DNA from: Phycisphaerales bacterium UBA3158
Lineage (GTDB): Bacteria; Planctomycetota; Phycisphaerae; Phycisphaerales; SM1A02
Length of the DNA: 19,614 bases
Reading direction: 5' to 3'
Assembly (NCBI GenBank): GCA_002364555.1
Contig: DEYM01000082.1
Coordinates: 1-19,614, forward strand
Within the stretch, counting starts at the first letter, position 1. Every line of letters starts with the position of its first letter. Below the pieces are notes generated by a model. The model searched no databases. It worked only from the letters and a program-made list of their open reading frames with translations, and was not told where the DNA came from. Made by a program: the position numbers and the translations under genes. Positions 14,265 to 19,614 of the stretch are shown piece after piece.

Positions 14265-17117
14265 ATGTCTTTCACCAGTACGCTGCTCTGCATCACCCTC
14301 ATGGGTGCTGCTGTGATGGCCGATCCATCGGTTGAACCGATTGGATCAGGTTCCTATTTTTCCACTCTTCCCGATGGTGCGCCCGGGCCTTCCGATACAG
14401 ATGGAATCACCGTCCAACCACGAGTGACCGACGACTTCATCGGCCCGGTACCGACCAACACCTGGTGGTCCTCGCTTGTCTGGGAACGCTATCCGGGGAA
14501 CAGCTTCGGTCAGATCATGCATGCTCACCCGCTTTCTCTCCAGGCCAGTAGCGAAGGTCTGCAGATCGGTCATGCCAACACGGCCTTTGCCACCGGTGCT
14601 GGATACGGCTATCACTTCACATCATCCCAGCATGCCTTGACGGTCGGTGTTGAGAACCTGCAGGCATCCGACGTGCGAGTCGACGATGCAGGTGACTGGA
14701 CCGTCACCGCGGCCTGGAATGATGGAACACGTTCGATGCTGACGACCTTCGGACGAGGCTTGCCGACTGTCCAGCTTCGAGCCATCAACGGGACACCGGC
14801 CATCACCATCAATCCGGACTCGGGTGGTGCCAGCAACATCGAAATCGACGGTAATCGAGTCGTCCTGCAATGCGCCAATGCCACATGGGGACTCTTTGCC
14901 CCCGAAGGCTTCGACTGGGTTCAGGAGGACACGACCTTTCTGGCCCCTGGAGCCACGCTCGTGACCGCGGCCCTTCTACCCGATGACGAGGCCTCGACGA
15001 TCGATCTCTTTGCCGATCGAGCCCTGATCGCCATCGAGGACACCAGAGTCGACTGGCAATGGAATCCGAAGACTCGCACCATGGACACCACCTATTCGTT
15101 CATCACGGATTCATCCAAGGCGCCACTGGTCTGTCTGTATGGACATCAGCTCGACCATCTCATCGAGCCCATTGAGATAGTGGGCGACTACGTCACGGCT
15201 CGAGGGAAGATGACCTTGACCGACAGCACCGCTTTCACGGTGGCGATCCCCAGTCCGCCGGTACTCCCCCTTCTTCCGGATATCGGAACGGTGGATCGCA
15301 ACAGACTGGAGAATCTGGTGGACGACGTCTTCCAGGACGACACTTTTCCGGGTGACACGTACTGGTTCGGCAAGGCCATCGGCCGACATGCCCAGCTGGC
15401 ACTGATTGCCGATCAACTGGGCAACGAGACCTATCGGGAGCAGCTCATCGACACCATGAAGTCGCAGCTGGAGAGCTGGCTCTCGGCAACTGGTGGCAGT
15501 AGTGATGACGACCTGGTTTCCTCGGATCGCCTGCAGGCGGAATTCGCCACCGCCATCAATGGTGCCACGATCGACGACGTTGAGGATGCCGATGGCCAGG
15601 CGGTCACGGGGATCGGTGGTGGCGACTGGATACGTCTTTCATCGATCGAATTCGCAGCGGATCTACCACTGCGTGCCCTGATTCGCCTGGCTTCGGGAAC
15701 CTCCGGCAGCGGGCTGGTTTCCATTCGGCTCGATTCACCGACTGGACCGGTGATCGCCGAAGCGGGTGTCGGCAATACCGGTGGCTGGAACAGCTGGACT
15801 GAGCTGGCCATCGGTCTGTCGACCTCCGATCCAGCTGTTCTGGAGGGTATCCATGATGTCTACATCACCTGTGAGACGCCGTACACGGAAGACATCTGCT
15901 CGTTGGACTGGTTCACCTTCGATTACGGAGGCGGCGGCTCGGTGGATCGCTTCTTCGCCCATGATCCGGTCTGGTCGACGCTGATCGGATACCCCGCTTC
16001 CTATGGAGCGGATACGGAACTGAACGATCATCATTTCCATTACGCCTACTACATCATGGCCGCTTCGGTCATTGCCCGCTTCGATGACGACTGGGCCGAC
16101 CAGGACGCCTGGGGCGGGATGATCAATCTGCTCATCAAGGATGCGGCCAACTGGGATCGAACGGATGAACGTTTCTGTTTCCTCAGACACATGGAACCCT
16201 ATGTGGGCTACTCCTATGCATCGGGCCATGCCGGCTTTGCCGCAGGCAACAACCAGGAGTCGTCCTCCGAGGCGATGAACTTCGCCGCCGCGGTCGTGAA
16301 CTGGGGTGCCGAGACCGGCCAGGATGAGATTCGCGATCTCGGCCTCTTTCTCATGTCGGCGGAAACCCAGGCGATCGAACGCTATTGGTTCGATGTCGAT
16401 CAGGAGATCTTCCCCGAACCCATGCCGCATCCAGTCGCTGGGATCGTCTGGGACAGCGGGGCCGACTATGCGACCTGGTGGACAGGGAATCCGGAGGAGA
16501 TCCAGGGCATCAACATCCTGCCCGTCACGGCAGGCTCGCTCTATCTGGGTCAACGAACCGATTCCATCGAGCGATGCTGGGATCATCTGATCGAGAGAAA
16601 TGGCGGAGAGCCGACGGTATGGCAGGATGTGCTGTGGTCGTATCTGGCACTGGCCGACCCCCAGGCGGCGATCCAACGCCTCGATGCCGATGCCGGTTAC
16701 TGGCCGGAAGCCGGTGACTCGAGAGCTCGCACCTACCACTGGCTCTCGGCGCTTGAAGGGCTTGGACAAGTGGATTCCTCGGTCACTGGTGACATGCCCC
16801 ACTCGGCCGTGTTCATCAATGGACAGACGAGGACATATGTCGCCTACAACCCCGATGACACGGATGCACAGGTCACCTTCTCAGATGGGCAGACGCTCTG
16901 CGTACCCGCTGGTGAACAGCACTACGCACACACCAACCAGGATGGCGACTGCCTCCTGGTCGAGGATGTCAACGGCGATGGTGTCGTGAACGTCAACGAC
17001 CTGCTGATCATGCTCGGCGACTGGGGTCCATGCCAGGGCTGCTCGTCGGATATCGATGGCGACGGCATGGTGAACGTCAATGATGTGCTTGCTCTGCTCG
17101 CTGCATGGACATCCTGA
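14265..17117 (+). CDS. Secreted GH81 endo-beta-1,3-glucanase with nested CBM6-like module and dockerin-like tail
   Basis: 950 residues with a strong Shine-Dalgarno and a signal peptide (cleavage likely MGAAVMA-DP). Glycoside hydrolase family 81 enzymes hydrolyse internal beta-1,3 bonds of laminarin, curdlan or fungal walls. The N-terminal beta-sandwich (about 25-330) opens with VPTNTWWSSLVW, typical of the family. The helical catalytic part starts at about 340, is interrupted at about 415-560 and resumes with FFAHDPVWSTLIGYPASYG, then the hallmark NDHHFHYAYY (Asp588) and NNQESSSEAMN (Glu665, Glu669), which supply the acid and base residues. The interruption has CBM6 features: LQAEF near 424, GDWIRL, SIRLDSPTGPVI, NTGGWNSW and a closing SLDWFTF. 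The last 50 residues are two EF-hand-like repeats (DVNGDGVVNVNDLL...GDW and DIDGDGMVNVNDVL...AAW), the dockerin-like end common on Phycisphaerae secreted proteins and possibly a sorting or anchoring tag. The substrate is inferred from the family. Confidence 0.92.
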   Translation: MSFTSTLLCITLMGAAVMADPSVEPIGSGSYFSTLPDGAPGPSDTDGITVQPRVTDDFIGPVPTNTWWSSLVWERYPGNSFGQIMHAHPLSLQASSEGLQIGHANTAFATGAGYGYHFTSSQHALTVGVENLQASDVRVDDAGDWTVTAAWNDGTRSMLTTFGRGLPTVQLRAINGTPAITINPDSGGASNIEIDGNRVVLQCANATWGLFAPEGFDWVQEDTTFLAPGATLVTAALLPDDEASTIDLFADRALIAIEDTRVDWQWNPKTRTMDTTYSFITDSSKAPLVCLYGHQLDHLIEPIEIVGDYVTARGKMTLTDSTAFTVAIPSPPVLPLLPDIGTVDRNRLENLVDDVFQDDTFPGDTYWFGKAIGRHAQLALIADQLGNETYREQLIDTMKSQLESWLSATGGSSDDDLVSSDRLQAEFATAINGATIDDVEDADGQAVTGIGGGDWIRLSSIEFAADLPLRALIRLASGTSGSGLVSIRLDSPTGPVIAEAGVGNTGGWNSWTELAIGLSTSDPAVLEGIHDVYITCETPYTEDICSLDWFTFDYGGGGSVDRFFAHDPVWSTLIGYPASYGADTELNDHHFHYAYYIMAASVIARFDDDWADQDAWGGMINLLIKDAANWDRTDERFCFLRHMEPYVGYSYASGHAGFAAGNNQESSSEAMNFAAAVVNWGAETGQDEIRDLGLFLMSAETQAIERYWFDVDQEIFPEPMPHPVAGIVWDSGADYATWWTGNPEEIQGINILPVTAGSLYLGQRTDSIERCWDHLIERNGGEPTVWQDVLWSYLALADPQAAIQRLDADAGYWPEAGDSRARTYHWLSALEGLGQVDSSVTGDMPHSAVFINGQTRTYVAYNPDDTDAQVTFSDGQTLCVPAGEQHYAHTNQDGDCLLVEDVNGDGVVNVNDLLIMLGDWGPCQGCSSDIDGDGMVNVNDVLALLAAWTS

Positions 17118-17250
17118 GCGATTTGGATCCCGAAACCACCCGCCAACTCCCGATCATGAGCCCGTCTGATGCGTGACATGCAGTTGTTCAGGCACGTTCG
17201 CCGCTTCTTTACGGAATTGGACCCTATTTGTTTGACGCCGATTCAAACTG

Positions 17251-17270
17251 GCTCAATCTATGCATTGAGC
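17251..17270. repeat. Inverted repeat upstream of the second secreted protein
   Basis: GCTCAAT (17251-17257) is the exact complement of ATTGAGC (17264-17270) around CTATGC. It lies just downstream of a TTGACG (17232-17237) that could be a -35 element, so it may be an operator or a hairpin at the start of a leader. No T tract follows. Confidence 0.4.
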
Positions 17271-17395
17271 ATGTGGGGAGGACCGATCTCGGCGGTTGTT
17301 GCCGTGCGTTGATTCCTCCAGATCAAGGTGGCTTGACGGTCGATTCAGACCTGTTTCTCAAACTAGGTCCGAATGAACAAGAGGGATCCTCCGCG

Positions 17396-18979
17396 GTGAA
17401 TATCAAGTCGATGACCATGAATCACATGCTTCGAAAAATCATGCCACTCATGGCGATCATGGTATTTGTCTCAATGGGCACGACAGACGCCACGGCAGCT
17501 CGAAGCGGATCGGCGAACTTCCAGTTCACCGAAGAACTGCATGGAATGTATTTCGGCATCTCGTCGACTCAGGATGTTCTTGTCTATGAAAGCGTCGTGG
17601 GACTACCACTCGACATCAATACCGGGATCTACAGGATCGGTATAGGCGCCAATGAAGTACCCGGATTCAACTATTCAGGTCAATCCGCCAAGCTCTATCT
17701 GTTTCCACACAGTGCGCCTGCTTCACTGATCCCCGCCCCCGTGGCGATGGATGGACATCTCTTCCAGAACATCGAGATATCGGTTCCGGGCGATTCCAAC
17801 ATCACGGCATTGGCGAGCTTCGGCTTTCCCGCCGAGATCTACCACTCGGGTTCGTCGACCAAACTGGGGTTCCCGGGGCATACGGCCATTGAGATCGTGT
17901 CCGAACTGGCGAATTCAGTGAGCATCGAAAACTGCAACCCACCCGCATCGCTCCTGACCAGAAACGAGTATCAGTGCATCTACACCGAAATGAATCAAGC
18001 CGGTGGAATCCATCTGGGCTGTCCCACCAGCAGTACCTGGAACTACAGCGGCATTCTCGGACCAGTCAAGTTCCAGAATACGTCGGCCGCCACCAGCTGC
18101 CCCTATCCGACATACACGGACTACATCAAGACGATCACACACGACGATCCACTCCTCTTCTACTACGACTCCACGGCGATTCCACCTCAGACGGCAGGTG
18201 CCTGGAAGGCATGGGGAAACGATGATGGGAACATCTGTCTTTCGAGATACGACGCTTCTCCAAGTGACTATCTGGAGTTCAGCGATACCCAGACACCCTT
18301 CACACCTCCAAACAGCGGCGCCAGTCAGTTGATCTACAACGGGCAGGCCATCGGTGGCAACACGACGATCACAGTCCATGGTTCGGGACAGGACTGGCTG
18401 AGCTGGTTCAATGCAGGCAGCCCGACCCTTCTGGGTGACCTCGCTTATGCCTTCAGCTATGGATATGCCGGCAGCAAGCTCCATGTGAGCCAGGGCGATG
18501 ACGACTTCTGGAGAACCACTCAACCTGGTGATCCGAATGCGATTCAGATCCGCAATCTCAACGCCAGCAACTACGGGAATTCCAGGAAATCGATGCAGTG
18601 CGTCGTTCCAAGCTTCAAGGATGTCCGCATCTGGAACGGGCAGACCGTCGATGACGGCCACTACGACACGTACGCGTCGATCATTGCGGAAAAATCGGAC
18701 AACACGATCTACGGACATACCTATTCGGATCACTACAAGTACAAGAACGTCACGATAACCACCAATTTCGATGAAACCATCATCATCAATGCCTCGACCA
18801 ACATCAGCTCGAGCATATATGGCGATGCCAACGGCGATGGTGTCGTGGATTCAGCCGATCGAACAACCGTCAATGCCGTACTTGGCGTGTGTACCCATGA
18901 CATCGATGCCGATGGCATCACGGACATCAATGATCTTCTGGTCGTCATCGAGGGCTGGGGCACGACCTGCACACCCTGA
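17396..18979 (+). CDS. Secreted protein of unknown function with dockerin-like C-terminus
   Basis: 527 residues from a GTG at 17396, chosen because AGAGGGA lies 9-10 bases upstream and because the signal peptide begins soon after (MLRKIMPLMAIMVFVSM, cleavage likely DATA-AR). ATGs at 17411, 17417 and 17426 are alternatives; the frame upstream to 17228 is poor and probably untranslated. The body (about 40-470) is beta-rich, aromatic- and Asn/Ser/Thr-rich, with few charged helices and several Cys (for example near CNPPAS, QCIYTE, LGCPTS and SCPYPT) that may form disulfides. Near the end of the body, YASIIAEKSDNTIYGHTYSD distantly recalls the last strands of thaumatin-like GH64 beta-1,3-glucanases, a resemblance I hold weakly. 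The last 50 residues carry two calcium-binding repeats (GDANGDGVVDSADR... and HDIDADGITDINDLL...GW), like the GH81 protein. It could be a glucanase, a carbohydrate-binding protein or a structural surface protein. Confidence 0.8.
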   Translation: MNIKSMTMNHMLRKIMPLMAIMVFVSMGTTDATAARSGSANFQFTEELHGMYFGISSTQDVLVYESVVGLPLDINTGIYRIGIGANEVPGFNYSGQSAKLYLFPHSAPASLIPAPVAMDGHLFQNIEISVPGDSNITALASFGFPAEIYHSGSSTKLGFPGHTAIEIVSELANSVSIENCNPPASLLTRNEYQCIYTEMNQAGGIHLGCPTSSTWNYSGILGPVKFQNTSAATSCPYPTYTDYIKTITHDDPLLFYYDSTAIPPQTAGAWKAWGNDDGNICLSRYDASPSDYLEFSDTQTPFTPPNSGASQLIYNGQAIGGNTTITVHGSGQDWLSWFNAGSPTLLGDLAYAFSYGYAGSKLHVSQGDDDFWRTTQPGDPNAIQIRNLNASNYGNSRKSMQCVVPSFKDVRIWNGQTVDDGHYDTYASIIAEKSDNTIYGHTYSDHYKYKNVTITTNFDETIIINASTNISSSIYGDANGDGVVDSADRTTVNAVLGVCTHDIDADGITDINDLLVVIEGWGTTCTP

Positions 18980-19007
18980 TACATTTTCCCTGACGGATCA
19001 AGGATCG

Positions 19008-19040
19008 ACACCCAGACCATCAGGCCATTGGGTGTTTGTT
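19008..19040 (+). terminator. Probable terminator after the second secreted protein
   Basis: ACACCCA (19008-19014) pairs with TGGGTGT (19029-19035) around a 14-base loop, followed by TTGTT. It lies 28 bases after the stop codon. The stem is short and the T tract is broken by one G. Confidence 0.55.
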
Positions 19041-19120
19041 CCATCCCCGAGCCCTTGTGGCGATGTCCAACGGCCTGTGCCGATACATGAACATCACACC
19101 AGGCCCCGGATGGATACCTC

Positions 19121-19614
19121 ATGAGCTCATTCAAGTTCTTCTGGACAACGCACAAGTGGACCGGCATCGTGATCGCGATACTGCTGGTCATGTCCTCGAT
19201 CACCGGATTCCTGCTGCTGATCAAGAAGGACTTCGACTGGATCCAGCCTCCCACGGCCACCGCCACGGAGGGGAGCATCGAGGATTTCGCACCGATCCAG
19301 ACGGTGGTGGCCACCATCATCGCCCAGGATCATCCGGACTTCCAGACCCCGGATGACATCGACCGCATCGACACCCGCCCCGAGAAGCGGCTGCACAAGA
19401 TTCGGTCACGCCATCACTACACCGAGTATCAGGTCGATGCGATCACCGCCCAGATCGTCAGTGGTCCGGATCGCCGAATGAGTGATCTTCTGGAGTCCAT
19501 CCACGACGGGTCCTTCTTCGCCGGCTGGTTCCACGACTGGATCATGCCCATCGTGCCCATCGCGATTCTGATGCTCGTGTTCAGCGGCTTCTGGCTGTGG
19601 TTGCAGCCCAGGAT
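19121..19614 (+). CDS. PepSY-type transmembrane protein, N-terminal part (cut by window end)
   Basis: 164 codons are visible from ATG at 19121, open to the last base. The first transmembrane segment starts almost at once (KFFWTTHKWTGIVIAILLVM, then SSITGFLLLIKKDFDWI), with the W-T-HKWTG pattern typical of PepSY-associated membrane helices. A soluble loop (about 45-130) contains EYQVDAITAQIVSG, resembling a PepSY repeat, then LLESIHDGSFFAGWFHDW and a second membrane helix (IMPIVPIAILMLVFSGFWLWLQP), matching the family's usual second helix with its His residue. Such proteins are found with TonB-dependent iron uptake, with reductases or alone; no partner is visible here. The start has GGATGGA about 8 bases upstream. 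The function is not determined by the visible part. Confidence 0.85.
   Translation, partial: MSSFKFFWTTHKWTGIVIAILLVMSSITGFLLLIKKDFDWIQPPTATATEGSIEDFAPIQTVVATIIAQDHPDFQTPDDIDRIDTRPEKRLHKIRSRHHYTEYQVDAITAQIVSGPDRRMSDLLESIHDGSFFAGWFHDWIMPIVPIAILMLVFSGFWLWLQPR

Noticed and set aside
15735..16802. 355-residue minus-strand frame opposite the GH81 gene
   Set aside because: It is antisense to the conserved GH81 catalytic region and has no Shine-Dalgarno or recognisable product.
17228..17395. TTG start giving a 583-residue secreted protein
   Set aside because: The extra 56 residues would bury the signal peptide internally. The GTG at 17396 has a Shine-Dalgarno at good spacing.
17915..18733. 272-residue minus-strand frame opposite the second secreted protein
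   Set aside because: The plus-strand frame has a signal peptide and dockerin-like end; the antisense frame has neither and no recognisable motif.

Overview
The window looks like chromosomal DNA from a planctomycete, most likely the class Phycisphaerae. The main clues are two secreted proteins ending in dockerin-like paired calcium-binding repeats (DxNGDGxV...), a secreted protein with a cytochrome-like CHG domain, a long class II (B12-dependent) ribonucleotide reductase and a large-type NAD-glutamate dehydrogenase. The marine or algal-polysaccharide lifestyle is inferred from a GH81 beta-1,3-glucanase. I see no insertion sequences, CRISPR arrays, tRNAs or rRNAs.

Layout. 1-4571 (+): the 3' end of a large NAD-glutamate dehydrogenase overlaps by 4 bases a secreted protein with a cytochrome-c-like CX4CH motif. 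A long helical lipoprotein of unknown function follows and ends at a clear hairpin terminator. 4695-7992 (-): a UvrD/PcrA-type helicase followed closely by epoxyqueuosine reductase (queG), a two-gene unit convergent with the first block. 7993-8479: a divergent intergenic region of almost 490 bases holding an 18-base perfect palindrome whose core matches the NrdR box, a possible promoter and small inverted repeats. 8480-12766 (+): dCTP deaminase (dcd) and adenosylcobalamin-dependent ribonucleotide reductase (nrdJ), a deoxynucleotide-supply pair.

12767-13158 has no convincing protein but contains a strongly structured segment ending in a textbook terminator, a candidate small RNA or leader. 13159-13857 (+): complex I subunit A (nuoA), without its usual partner genes in view, and a 95-residue membrane protein. 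13858-14264: a second candidate structured RNA with a hairpin terminator, then a promoter. 14265-18979 (+): a secreted GH81 beta-1,3-glucanase with a CBM6-like module apparently nested inside its catalytic domain, and a 527-residue secreted protein of unknown function. Both carry dockerin-like tails. 19121-end (+): the start of a PepSY-type membrane protein, cut by the window end.

How they fit together: dcd and nrdJ supply dUTP/dTTP precursors and deoxynucleotides, and the NrdR-like palindrome lies in the region between this pair and the helicase gene. The GH81 enzyme and its neighbour look like an extracellular glucan-degrading pair sharing one export or surface-attachment tail. The most interesting items are the nested CBM6/GH81 architecture, the RNA-like element at 12919-13089 with two mutually exclusive partners for its terminator, the second RNA-like element at 13973-14089, and the NrdR-like palindrome.
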